Shown: in pieces, positions 1 to 7,438 of the stretch
How positions within the stretch are numbered: the stretch's first letter is position 1
How the letters are laid out: every line of letters starts with the position of its first letter
From: Verrucomicrobiota bacterium
GTDB lineage: Bacteria; Verrucomicrobiota; Verrucomicrobiia; Limisphaerales; Fontisphaeraceae
Direction: 5' to 3'
DNA: 33,498 nt
Assembly: GCA_037139415.1 (NCBI GenBank)
Contig: JBAXGN010000076.1
Span: forward strand, 1-33,498
Notes under the pieces: model-generated
What the model was told of the DNA's origin: nothing
Databases searched by the model: none
Seen by the model: only the letters and a program-made list of their open reading frames with translations
Program-made: the position numbers and the translations under genes

Positions 1-233
1 GCGGGACTTGCACCCGCTGGCCTGTCAAAGATCGAAGGCTGCACCAGAAAGATGGAATGAATCACGAATGACATCATTGGCCAGTGGCGTTGGCTTGGCA
101 GCCCCCATTTTACCAGAATTTCAACGCGCTGATTCGACTACTCGCGACGCCAGAATGACCTGAATCTTATTAGGTTGGTAATCGGATTTGCAATTTTTGT
201 GCAAAAGAAGCTGGTCCCCCCATTCCGAACTGA

Positions 234-272
234 TCTGGTTTTCATCCGTGCCATCCGTGTAATCAGTGGTTA
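234..272. repeat. ATCCGTG-type short intergenic repeat
   Basis: The plus strand carries two consecutive CATCCGTG units about 9 bp apart, followed by AATCAGTGGTT. The other strand reads as 'ACCACTGATTACACGGATGG'. I know this kind of sequence as a frequent dispersed intergenic repeat in Verrucomicrobiota and Planctomycetes genomes; that is recollection, not a search. Confidence 0.5.
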
Positions 273-395
273 AAAATCCGGAATTGCACGTCCGATTCCA
301 CCGGTAACACCGACCGGGACCGCCATACCTAACTTGCTCCCAGCTTCTGGCTCCTCGCTTCCATCTCCTTCGTATCATTTTTTGCCAGCTACTCT

Positions 396-486
396 TTTTG
401 CCATGTCCGGTTCCCATTTTTCTGCCGGTTTATTTTTCTGCTAAAGTTCTGCAAAAGTTCCCGTTGGGGTTTTCGGGCATTACTCA
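396..486. repeat. Left copy of the post-pilin intergenic repeat block
   Basis: Positions 419-441 hold one arm of the palindromic repeat (TTTCTGCCGGTTTATTTTTC, then TGC). It is followed by AAAGTTC, CCGTTGGGGT and TTCGGGC, running into the 3' end of the pilin gene at 487. The same order of blocks occurs at 8423-8512. No intact second arm is present, so this copy is half a palindrome. Confidence 0.7.
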
Positions 487-1116
487 TTAATGCTGCTTGC
501 GGATGATAATGCGGGCGGTCTGGACGCTTTCGCTGTTGACCAGGCTGCCCAACACCGTGCGGGTACACACCCAGGTCACGTCAATCGCCTTGCATAAGTC
601 GGTATTGGTGGTCGGCACCAGATCAAAGGTGCCGGGCACGGTATTCCGCTGCCACATGTTAAAGACGCACGCCACGCACCCGTGGAGCATCACCTGCGAG
701 CCCCCCCCCTTGATACGCGTCAGCGTTTGATTGGTGGAACTGTACGAATACGAGAGCACGGTGTTATCGGAATCATAAAAATCCAGGCGATAACTCATGT
801 TGGTGCCGGAAACGGTTTTGACAAAATTGGTCAGTTGCTGCACCTGGCGAATGTCACGGGTCATGACATCCAATGTGTTACGGCTGTCCTGATCCAGTTC
901 CACGTAATTGGCAAGGCTGGCCACCGTGCGGCCGGTGTAGAGTGACAAAACGGCAATGGCCGCGAACACCAGGCAACTGATGCCGATGGAGACCATCAGT
1001 TCCGGCAGCGTAAAGGCAAGGCAATTCATTGCGGCGTTCGGTCTGCTGCCCCCCCTGCCGCCGAAGAACGCAAAGCCGCTTGCCGCTGCCTTTCGCTGAT
1101 TGAGCCGCACGTTCAT
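487..1116 (-). CDS. PilW-like prepilin (second PilW of set 3)
   Basis: A 209-residue protein with a type IV prepilin N-terminus. AFTLPELMVS at residues 34-43 is followed by a hydrophobic helix; cleavage would fall between Ala34 and Phe35, with Glu39 as the +5 glutamate. The rest (LDVMTRDIRQVQQL, SSTNQTLTRIKGG, CKAIDVTWVCTRTVLGSLVNSESVQTARIIIRKQH) closely matches the 190-residue PilW-like protein at 3713-3141, so the two are paralogues. Such proteins are minor pilins or pseudopilins, processed at the inner membrane and assembled with a type IV pilus or type II secretion machine. The start lies 7 bp after the PilX-like gene, so it is probably the last gene of that operon. Met30 is a possible shorter start. 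Residue -1 is Ala rather than the usual Gly. Confidence 0.85.
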   Translation of the reverse strand: MNVRLNQRKAAASGFAFFGGRGGSRPNAAMNCLAFTLPELMVSIGISCLVFAAIAVLSLYTGRTVASLANYVELDQDSRNTLDVMTRDIRQVQQLTNFVKTVSGTNMSYRLDFYDSDNTVLSYSYSSTNQTLTRIKGGGSQVMLHGCVACVFNMWQRNTVPGTFDLVPTTNTDLCKAIDVTWVCTRTVLGSLVNSESVQTARIIIRKQH

Positions 1117-1123
1117 ATTCAGT

Positions 1124-3130
1124 TCAGGGCAGCAGATTATTACTCGCCAGCCAGGTATCCATCGGCCCCACTTCGATCCACGAGGTGATCATGTACCGAC
1201 TGGTGGGGCCCATCCGGGCCAGGTTTTCATCATAATGGAAATTAAAATGCCCGTTCATCCTGACCGAGTTGACCACACTGGCACCAATGAAATCCTGGTT
1301 GTTATTGCCGCCGCCACCCAACGTGAAATCCGCATACGGGGCGTAGATGACGCCGCAGAAACCGCCATTGCCGTGAATGTTGATCGACGTGTTATTGGCG
1401 GTGCCGAAATATTGAAAATTCGCCGCGTTGCCGGACATATTCAGGACGCCATTCCCGGCGATGTCCGTCGAAGCGCCATCCATGTAAAGCATCAGGCTGG
1501 CGCCGGGTCCAATGGTCAAACCACTCTGCCCCTTGAAAGAGATGCTGGAGGTGACGTGCAGACGCGCGTTGCCGCGGACATACACGCTACCGCTCAGGTT
1601 GTCTATAACGTAATCATAACTATCCAATACTATATCGTACTTCTGGCTGGTTATCGTGGCCGCGTTGGTCGTGACAACATTGTAGGTATAGGAAACAATC
1701 GGCGTATAGGTATAGGTATGCATGGTATAGGTATAGGCATTCGGGATGATATAGGTATAGGAGCGCTCGTTATATACGTAGCTTTGAATCGCCCAATAGT
1801 CGTAAAAGGTTCCCTTATTTTTCCCAGTAGTGACGACACGGTTGGTCACCGTCCCCACATACGTGATCGGCGGACCCACGGAAGGCGCCACCGTGGCATT
1901 ATAGACAAAGGCCGTATTGGTAGTAATGAAGCCCGTCGGCGCCGGCGTAGGCAGCGTGGCGTTTGTGACCACCACAATGTTGGTAATGATCACGCCTGCA
2001 GGCAGTGGCGTCGGCATCGCATTCGTGGTGACTGTAATCGTATTGGTGGTAACATTCTCATAATCATTGGTGGGATACAACGTGCTGGTGACGACAATAT
2101 CGTTGCGGGTAACTCCTCCCGGCGGCCAATACGGAGGCCGGGTGGGCGTGGTGATGGTCAGCCCGACATTGGTGGTGATGGGTGGGTTGGGCATGGGACT
2201 GGGCATATTAACCGTCGTAACCACGCTGGTGCCAAAACTATAATTGGTGGTTGAAATGCTGCCGGAGTTGGGGGAGAAACCGCCCGCAAACGGGCAAACC
2301 ACATCCGGAAAACTCTGATTCATATCGGAGGATGCGTGGCCCGCCTCAATGCCGCGCCCGCCACCGGAAACAAACGCCAAGTCGCCGATCACACCGCCGG
2401 AGCCCACCGCAATGGTGCCGCCTGGCCCGGTGGCGGCGTGACCAATCACATTGCCGTTGCCAATATCCACGATATTGGCTCCGCCCGAGTTACTGGCGAC
2501 GTCGCCGTTACCTTTGCGTTTGGCAGGATCCCACTGGCCATTGGTGCTATAGTTGGGATCCGCCGAATCGAAGCTGTCGGTGGTCACGTTCTGGCCGGCA
2601 AAACTAATGCCCCCCCGGGCCACCATACCTTTGGCAAACAGCGCGCCATTGCTGGTGGTGACCCGCACCGAGCGGTAGATTTTGCGGGCGCCGATGGCGG
2701 TGGTTGGCTGGTTGGCGATTTGGGCAAACAGGACCGGCGGAGCCTCCGTCGGCAGATAGCCAAACGCGGTGGGCGGCGTGGTGTACCCGGAACACTCGAT
2801 GACCGGCAGGACGTTGGTAGTGATCGAGACCATGTACCCGCCCCCGTTCAGTGACCGGCCAGTGACCGCCATCCCGGACACATTGGTCCAGGGCGAGAGA
2901 AAGAGGTTGGTCAACCCGTTTTTATTCAAGTGTGCCAGCGCCTCTTCGATGCCGGCTTCGACGATAGGCATCACCGAGTTCCAGGTCTGCGAGCGGGTGA
3001 CCGAGCGATTCTGGGCATTGATCAGGATCAGGTAACTGGCCAGGATAAAACCCAAAATCGCGCTGGTAATCAAGACGATCACCAGCACACTCGCGCGGGT
3101 CGGTCTGGTGGAAAGGCGTTGGATTTTCAT
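1124..3130 (-). CDS. Large PilX-like surface protein with beta-helix-like C-terminus
   Basis: 668 residues. The N-terminus has a short basic stretch (MKIQRLSTRPTR) then a hydrophobic helix and 'EAGIEEALAHLNKNG', the classic PilX/GspK-type start, without a +5 glutamate. Residues of roughly 280-430 form Thr/Asn/Pro-rich repeats of about 21 residues ending PTPLPAG or PTPAPTG. A Tyr-rich stretch follows (YTYTMHTYTYTPIVSYTYN). The C-terminal 150 residues (SVYVRGNARLHVTSSISFKG, then GVIYAPYADFTLGGGGNNNQ) resemble the DUF7305-type domain found at the end of many bacterial PilX-like proteins. It is probably a minor pilin or tip protein exposed on the surface. It is paralogous to the gene at 5334-7385. 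It starts 10 bp after the upstream PilW-like stop, so it is in one operon with it. Confidence 0.82.
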   Translation of the reverse strand: MKIQRLSTRPTRASVLVIVLITSAILGFILASYLILINAQNRSVTRSQTWNSVMPIVEAGIEEALAHLNKNGLTNLFLSPWTNVSGMAVTGRSLNGGGYMVSITTNVLPVIECSGYTTPPTAFGYLPTEAPPVLFAQIANQPTTAIGARKIYRSVRVTTSNGALFAKGMVARGGISFAGQNVTTDSFDSADPNYSTNGQWDPAKRKGNGDVASNSGGANIVDIGNGNVIGHAATGPGGTIAVGSGGVIGDLAFVSGGGRGIEAGHASSDMNQSFPDVVCPFAGGFSPNSGSISTTNYSFGTSVVTTVNMPSPMPNPPITTNVGLTITTPTRPPYWPPGGVTRNDIVVTSTLYPTNDYENVTTNTITVTTNAMPTPLPAGVIITNIVVVTNATLPTPAPTGFITTNTAFVYNATVAPSVGPPITYVGTVTNRVVTTGKNKGTFYDYWAIQSYVYNERSYTYIIPNAYTYTMHTYTYTPIVSYTYNVVTTNAATITSQKYDIVLDSYDYVIDNLSGSVYVRGNARLHVTSSISFKGQSGLTIGPGASLMLYMDGASTDIAGNGVLNMSGNAANFQYFGTANNTSINIHGNGGFCGVIYAPYADFTLGGGGNNNQDFIGASVVNSVRMNGHFNFHYDENLARMGPTSRYMITSWIEVGPMDTWLASNNLLP
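1675..1765 (-). repeat. GTATAG hexamer-rich tract encoding Tyr-Thr repeats
   Basis: The plus strand repeats GGTATAG many times, at near 6-bp spacing interrupted by other bases. On the coding (minus) strand this gives alternating TAT ACC codons, hence YTYT strings in the PilX-like protein. It is a low-complexity coding repeat that could change length by slippage. Confidence 0.7.
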
Positions 3131-3140
3131 AGGGGTGCGT

Positions 3141-3713
3141 TCAACGTTGTTCGTTGCGAATGACGACCATCGCGGTTTGCACGCTTTCCGTGTTCACCTT
3201 GGCCCCGAACATTTTGCGGGAACAAATCCAGGTGACCCCAATGGCCTTGCAATAATCCGCGTTGGTGGCAATCACCGGATAAGGGTTCCCGATGTCCGGG
3301 TTGCGTTGATACATACTGAAAACCAGCATGTCGCATTGCTCCAGCAATAGTTTATTGTCAGTGCCTTTGATCCGGGTCAACGTGTGCGCCTGCGGATCAT
3401 ACGTATAGGTCAGCGGCAGGCCGTCATTATCTTGAAAAACCAGCATGTTGGTTTGGTACGTGGACAAATACAGCACGTTGCGCACATCCCGCGTCATGAT
3501 ATCCAGCGCATTGCGGCTGGCGTTGTCCAGGTCCACGTAGTTGGCCATCATGGCAAAGCTCCGCCCCGTGTAGAGCGAGAGCGAAGCAATCGCGGCAAAC
3601 ACGATGCCACTGATGCCCATGCTGACCAGCAACTCCGGCAGGGTAAAGGCGCGCTCGCGCCAGCCGGATCGCCGCTTAAAAGATGTAGGGTTGCATTCCA
3701 TTGCGAGCCACAT
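3141..3713 (-). CDS. PilW-like prepilin of set 3
   Basis: 190 residues. Prepilin signal RERAFTLPELLVSMGIS, cut predicted between Ala22 and Phe23, with Glu27 at +5. The body includes SRNALDIMTRDVRNVLYLST and CKAIGVTWICSRKMFGAKVN, highly similar to the 209-residue protein downstream. It should be a minor pilin. The start overlaps the 3' end of the PilV-like gene by 38 bp (26 bp if Met5 at 3701 is used), suggesting translational coupling. No Shine-Dalgarno sequence separates the two start choices. Confidence 0.85.
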   Translation of the reverse strand: MWLAMECNPTSFKRRSGWRERAFTLPELLVSMGISGIVFAAIASLSLYTGRSFAMMANYVDLDNASRNALDIMTRDVRNVLYLSTYQTNMLVFQDNDGLPLTYTYDPQAHTLTRIKGTDNKLLLEQCDMLVFSMYQRNPDIGNPYPVIATNADYCKAIGVTWICSRKMFGAKVNTESVQTAMVVIRNEQR

Positions 3714-4146
3714 AAGTGCGCATTTCCCGAAGCCGGGGAACGTCGGCGTTGGTCCATCTGACTTGCAGAATAATCATTCGGATATCGTCGCTGTAATTCG
3801 CGCTATTGGCAGGCCAATCCACGTTGGTAACGAGCGTGCTGCCATAATAGGTGATGCCTTGAACCATTCCCGTTGGGTAATAAGTGGTGGTGAACGTGGC
3901 GGGCAGCGTCACCCCATCGTTCACCTGAGTCCAGGTGCACAGGCGGGCAATTTCAGTGTGCTCGACCAGAATTTGGGTCGCGCGCAGGTTTTCCCGCGAC
4001 ACCCGAATGACCTGCACGCCGGAATTAATGCCCGCGTAGAGCGAAACGAACACGGTGACCATGATCGCCATGGCCATCAGAATTTCCACCAAGGTAAAGG
4101 CCATCGCCCTACCTTTTTTTCGGCCCCATGTTGTGCAAGTTCTCAT
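3676..4146 (-). CDS. PilV-like prepilin, first gene of set 3
   Basis: 156 residues with prepilin motif AMAFTLVEILMAMAIM (cut after Ala16, Glu21 at +5), then a helix and a C-terminal part including ENLRATQILVEHTEIARLCT and SDDIRMIILQVRWTN. About half of its residues match the 155-residue protein at 7906-7439, including the unusual N-terminus MR-CTTW-RK-GRA. It resembles PilV/GspI-type minor pilins. It is the first gene of a likely operon (PilV, PilW, PilX, PilW). It sits just downstream of a 190-bp leader nearly identical to that of set 2. Confidence 0.85.
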   Translation of the reverse strand: MRTCTTWGRKKGRAMAFTLVEILMAMAIMVTVFVSLYAGINSGVQVIRVSRENLRATQILVEHTEIARLCTWTQVNDGVTLPATFTTTYYPTGMVQGITYYGSTLVTNVDWPANSANYSDDIRMIILQVRWTNADVPRLREMRTYVARNGMQPYIF

Positions 4147-4340
4147 AATCGGCTAACTAAGCTCGTTCATTCTCAGATACACAGCAAGCAACCATCCTGC
4201 CGTGTTTGGGACTGGACTCACCAAACCCCAAGCCTTCTATATCCCAACTGACTACTGGAAAGATAGTTATGTAAACGAAAGGCCGAAAGGGACAAATGGA
4301 TAGTATTATGGACTTATACTGATAGGGATGAAAGTACCTA
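4147..4340 (-). promoter_or_regulatory. Conserved leader/promoter region of pilin set 3
   Basis: Read on the minus strand, this region aligns almost without gaps to 8100-7907, upstream of set 2. Shared blocks include TCCCTTTCGGCCTTTCGTTT, ACATAACTATCTTTCCAGTA, CAGTCCCAAACACGGCAGGA and AACGAGCTT, up to the ATG. No known riboswitch consensus was recognised. It is either a regulatory leader RNA or the result of recent duplication or gene conversion. Confidence 0.55.
4301..4321. promoter_or_regulatory. Palindromic operator-like site, copy 1
   Basis: AGTAT and ATACT arms around a short AT-rich centre. The better copy at 8061-8081 has perfect 6-bp arms TAGTAT/ATACTA with a 9-bp centre. Its position, 155 bp before the start codon and at the same place in both pilin sets, suggests a binding site, perhaps for the neighbouring NarL-type regulator. 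That link is inference only. Confidence 0.4.
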
Positions 4341-4354
4341 GCCGAAAACTTTTT

Positions 4355-4425
4355 GCAGAAAAATGAACCGGCAGAAAAATATTAATTCAATTTATTCCCA
4401 TCTTTCGGCCGGTTTGTTTTTCTGT
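4355..4425. repeat. Palindromic repeat, copy A
   Basis: The left arm begins GCAGAAAAATGAACCGGCAG. The right arm (around 4403-4425), read on the other strand, begins ACAGAAAAACAAACCGGCCG. The two form a stem of about 23 bp with a few mismatches and an AT-rich loop. A second, better copy lies 157 bp to the right at 4512-4582. Confidence 0.7.
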
Positions 4426-4433
4426 AATGAGCC

Positions 4434-4462
4434 TAAAAAGCCCCGCCCGCTAGACGGGGTTG
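4434..4462 (-). terminator. Intrinsic terminator after the response regulator
   Basis: On the minus strand the stem CCCCG/CGGGG is followed directly by CTTTTTAGG. The hairpin lies between the response-regulator stop (4612) and the leader of pilin set 3. The same arrangement recurs at 8322-8350. The plus-strand side (TTGTTTATT) is also T-rich, but no plus-strand gene needs it. Confidence 0.6.
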
Positions 4463-4511
4463 TTTATTAGCTCTTGGGAGAATAAACAAGCCTGAGTAAC
4501 CGAAAACTTTT

Positions 4512-4582
4512 GCAGAAAAATGAACCGGCAGAAAAATATTCATTCAATCGGTTTTCATCTTTCTGCCGGTTTATTTTTCTGC
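4512..4582. repeat. Palindromic repeat, copy B (near-perfect)
   Basis: Arms of 23 bp at 4512-4534 and 4560-4582 differ at a single position. The left arm begins GCAGAAAAATGAACCGGCAG and the right arm is its inverse, TTTCTGCCGGTTTATTTTTC then TGC. The loop is 25 bp and AT-rich. It starts 30 bp past the response-regulator stop codon, so it may also act in transcript termination or stability. Confidence 0.8.
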
Positions 4583-4611
4583 AAGATTTCCCCCCAATTT
4601 TTCCGTACCAC

Positions 4612-5280
4612 TCACGCTCGCGCGGCGAAACTCTGCTGCACGAAATAGGCGGCCGCTTGGGAACGACGTTTCATCTGCAGTTTATCCATCGCGTTGCTGA
4701 GATAATTCTTGATGGTCTTGTCGCTCAGCACTAATTCCTGGCCGATTTCCTTGTTGGTTTTGCCCTGCGCCACCAACGCGATGACCCGCCGCTCCTGCGT
4801 AGATAATTGCTCCAGCTTATTTTCCGTCTTGGGTTCCGCATCCGTTTTGATGCGGTTCAAGACCTGGCCGACGACCGCCGGGTCCAGAATGGAGCGTCCG
4901 GCATGGATACTTTCAATGGCCGCCACCAATTGCGGTTCTTCGGCGTCTTTCAGCAAAAAACCATCCGCCCCGGCGCTGATCGCCTGCACCACCACGTCAT
5001 CGTCCTGGTACGAGGTTAGGAAAAGCACCCGGACGTTCGGCGCCTGTTTGCGGATTTTCCGGCACGCCTCAAAACCAGAGCTATCCGGCAGGCGCACATC
5101 CATCAGCACCACCTCGGGCTTTAGCCGGGCGGCTTCCGTGACGGCGTGCGCGGCGGAATTGGCCTCGCCGACAACTTCCATCTGGGGATGGCGGCCAAGC
5201 AGAGCGGTTAATCCCATGCGGACAACTGCATGGTCGTCCACGATCAATAGCCGAATATTTTTTTCAACCATCTGATTCAT
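4612..5280 (-). CDS. NarL/FixJ-family response regulator
   Basis: 222 residues in two domains. The receiver domain (about residues 9-125) has the acidic pair Asp15-Asp16, phosphoacceptor Asp61 in VVLMDVRLPD, Thr89 and Lys111. A LuxR-type helix-turn-helix follows (about 158-212: LSTQERRVIALVAQGKTNKE, then KTIKNYLSNAMDKL). The C-terminal part resembles DevR/DosR-type regulators (KTIKNYLS..M.KL.M.RR.QAA). It should bind DNA as a phosphorylated dimer. No kinase gene is adjacent; the nearest is at 14268-15731 on the other strand. It lies 53 bp after the set 2 PilX-like gene in the same direction and before the set 3 leader, so it may be co-transcribed with set 2 and control the pilin genes. Met4 is an alternative start. 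Confidence 0.93.
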   Translation of the reverse strand: MNQMVEKNIRLLIVDDHAVVRMGLTALLGRHPQMEVVGEANSAAHAVTEAARLKPEVVLMDVRLPDSSGFEACRKIRKQAPNVRVLFLTSYQDDDVVVQAISAGADGFLLKDAEEPQLVAAIESIHAGRSILDPAVVGQVLNRIKTDAEPKTENKLEQLSTQERRVIALVAQGKTNKEIGQELVLSDKTIKNYLSNAMDKLQMKRRSQAAAYFVQQSFAARA

Positions 5281-5333
5281 AGCAAATGAATCTGTGTCAG
5301 ATATTGGACGCTTTGTCCATGGTTAAATTCAAA

Positions 5334-7385
5334 TCATGGTGCTGACCACTTGATGACGGTCGTATCGTTGGGTGCCACCTCATTCCAGGAGGTGACAATA
5401 AAGCGGGTGCCTGGGCCACTGCGCAACAGATCCTCATCGTAATGAAAATTGAAGTGCCCGACCATGCTAACCGTATTGACAATGGCAGCCCCGCAGAAAT
5501 CCTGAGTATTGTTACCGCCACCCCCCAAGGTGAACGCGGCATTGGGCGCATAGATTGCACCGCAGAAGGTGCCGTTACCGCTGATTTTGAGATCCGTATG
5601 CGTATCCAGGCCGAAATACTGAAACCGAATGGCTTGGCCGGAGGGATTCAGAAGGCCCTGACCGCTAATGGAGGCACTGGCACCCGCCATGTAAAGTTTC
5701 AAACTGCCGTTAGGACCAATCGTAATCCCTTCCAGGCCGGAGAAGGAGATGGAGTTGCGCACGTAGATGGAAGTATTACCACGCACATAGACAGTGCCAC
5801 CCAGGCTATCCACCGCGTAATTATAACTATCCAGAATCAGGTCATACGCGGATGTGGTCACCGTGACATTCGTGCTGGTGCGCGCAAAATAGGTGTAACT
5901 GATCAAAACGGTGTAGCTATACCTTCGCATTTGACAGGTGTACGTGGTTGGAAGATTCCAAGTATAGTCCTTTTGATTGTACGTATAATCGCGAATCGCC
6001 TGGTAATCATGCCACCAACCGCGGTCGGATTGGTGGCTGACTGAATTATAGCGGTTGGTCAGCACTCCCACATAGGTACCAGCCGAGGGGGGCGTCCAGG
6101 CCGGGGCATTCGAGGGGGGCCCGGGCGGCATCGGAGTGGATGGATATTGGACGCTGGAAAAGACGGTATTGGTCTGAATGGTTCCATTGGGGAGGGGCGT
6201 GGGCAGCGCGACATTGGTAAACCAGGTGACATTGGTCTTAATCACCCCAGCGGGCACGGGCGTGGGCAAGGTATTGGAGTTGACCTGAAAAATGTTGGTG
6301 GTGATCGCACCGAAGGCGTTGGTGGGATAATCGGTGCTGGTCACCGTGACGACATTCGTTACGACCGCGCCAAGCACGTACCCGGTGGGATAATCGTAGG
6401 TGGTAATCATGCCCGTGGTATTCGTGGTGATGGCGCCACCGGGGGGGGGACTGGGATAGGCGGCAGTGGTCACCCAATTACTGCCATAGACAAAGTTGGT
6501 GATGGAAATATTACCGCCGCCCGGGGTATAGCCGCCGGTAAACGGAGCAACCACCGTGGGGAAACTCATATTCATGTCATCGGAGAAATGCCCGGGCTCG
6601 ATGCCGGCATTGCCGCCGGCGAACCAGGCCAGACTGCCAACCACCCCGTTCGGCCCGATATTGATCGTGCCACCGGGACCGGTAAAGACGTGGCCGCAAA
6701 TGTTGGCGTTACCGGCGTTGAACAACCCTGGCTGACCGGAATTAGTGGCAATATCGCCATTATCCTTGTGTTTGGCGGGATCATATTTGCCATTGGTGCT
6801 GAAGTTCTGGTCGCCGGAATCAAAACTATCCGACGCCACATTGTTCCCATGCATATCCACGCCGTTTTTGGCGATCATGCCCATGGCGAAGAAGGAGCCG
6901 CCACCGGTGGTGACACGCACCGAGCGATAGACTTCCCCGGGGCGCGCGTAGGTTGGGCCAAGGGAACCTAACAACGGCGAAATACTGGCCAAGGTGACAA
7001 ACGGCGCCGGCACATAACCGGTACACTCGATCGTGGGCTGCGTGGCGGCGGTGATGGAGACCACATACCGGCCTTTGTCCATGGTCCGTTGCATCATGGC
7101 GAGATTGGGGATCGCGTACCACCCCCAAATGTGCAGCTTTTGCCAGCCATCACTATAGAGATTGGTGGTACCGGTCTGATTCAGGTGCGCCATCGCCTCT
7201 TCCAGCCCCGCTTCCACCAACGGCATCACCGTATTCCACGTTTGGGATCGTTCCACGGCGCGGCTCTGCGTGCTCACCAACGTCAGGTAACTGGCCAGGG
7301 TGAATCCCAGAATGCCAAAGCACAGCATCGTCAGCATCAACACCGACCCTTGCTCCGTCCCGCTGGTCTTCAGAAATATTTTCAT
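5334..7385 (-). CDS. Giant PilX-like surface protein of set 2
   Basis: 683 residues from the chosen ATG at 7385, picked because MKIFLKTSGTEQGSVLML aligns with the start of its paralogue at 3130; the frame is open up to 7442. Features in order: basic N-terminus and hydrophobic helix; RSQTWNTVMPLVEAGLEEAM near residue 60; a region matching its paralogue (SVRVTTGGGSFFAMGMIAKN, GDIATNSGQPGLFNAGNANI); five tandem 21-residue repeats (GAITTN...PTPxPx); a Tyr/Trp-rich part; and a C-terminal domain (GTVYVRGNTSIYVRNSISFS, GAIYAPNAAFTLGGGGNNTQ) of the DUF7305 kind. It is probably a secreted or pilus-associated surface protein. It is preceded 53 bp upstream by the PilV-like gene, and no PilW gene lies between them, unlike set 3. 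Confidence 0.82.
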   Translation of the reverse strand: MKIFLKTSGTEQGSVLMLTMLCFGILGFTLASYLTLVSTQSRAVERSQTWNTVMPLVEAGLEEAMAHLNQTGTTNLYSDGWQKLHIWGWYAIPNLAMMQRTMDKGRYVVSITAATQPTIECTGYVPAPFVTLASISPLLGSLGPTYARPGEVYRSVRVTTGGGSFFAMGMIAKNGVDMHGNNVASDSFDSGDQNFSTNGKYDPAKHKDNGDIATNSGQPGLFNAGNANICGHVFTGPGGTINIGPNGVVGSLAWFAGGNAGIEPGHFSDDMNMSFPTVVAPFTGGYTPGGGNISITNFVYGSNWVTTAAYPSPPPGGAITTNTTGMITTYDYPTGYVLGAVVTNVVTVTSTDYPTNAFGAITTNIFQVNSNTLPTPVPAGVIKTNVTWFTNVALPTPLPNGTIQTNTVFSSVQYPSTPMPPGPPSNAPAWTPPSAGTYVGVLTNRYNSVSHQSDRGWWHDYQAIRDYTYNQKDYTWNLPTTYTCQMRRYSYTVLISYTYFARTSTNVTVTTSAYDLILDSYNYAVDSLGGTVYVRGNTSIYVRNSISFSGLEGITIGPNGSLKLYMAGASASISGQGLLNPSGQAIRFQYFGLDTHTDLKISGNGTFCGAIYAPNAAFTLGGGGNNTQDFCGAAIVNTVSMVGHFNFHYDEDLLRSGPGTRFIVTSWNEVAPNDTTVIKWSAP
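6123..6437 (-). repeat. Five tandem 21-residue (about 63-bp) coding repeats
   Basis: The coding strand gives five units of 22, 20, 21, 21 and 21 residues. Each begins G-[AVT]-[IV]-x-T-N and ends in YPT or LPTP followed by a Pro/Gly turn. Examples are GVIKTNVTWFTNVALPTPLP and GAITTNIFQVNSNTLPTPVP. The paralogue at 1124-3130 has a degenerate version. The pattern suggests a repetitive beta stalk. Confidence 0.75.
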
Positions 7386-7438
7386 AACTTTCTTGTATTC
7401 AATGTTTTGCGAGGTGTTACCGGCCTCGCCAGGCACCC

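Larger units (their letters stand above)
1..486. other. Intergenic region at left edge, no convincing gene
   Basis: No reading frame here looks like a protein. An open frame on the minus strand (417-121) translates through a short repeat into a TTDYTDGTDE-like string, which is a typical product of a noncoding Verrucomicrobiota repeat rather than a gene. The right half holds a copy of the palindromic-repeat region that also lies near 8423-8512. The first 120 bases show nothing I can name. Confidence 0.6.

Noticed and set aside
1-40. Possible end of a mobile element at the left edge (GCGGGACTTGCACCCGCTGG)
   Set aside because: The GC-rich inverted piece looks familiar, but I cannot tie it to a named element from this sequence alone.
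1100-2854. Long plus-strand open frames opposite the set 3 PilX-like gene
   Set aside because: They are mirror frames of a clearly coding minus-strand gene with pilin signatures; their composition (Arg, Gly, His, Ile rich) is typical of antisense frames.
4147-4340. c-di-GMP-I riboswitch in the pilin leader
   Set aside because: The conserved core bases expected of that class are not found; only general conservation between two copies remains.
5442-6971. Plus-strand frames opposite the set 2 PilX-like gene
   Set aside because: Same reason: antisense of a recognised gene, no signal peptide or domain pattern.
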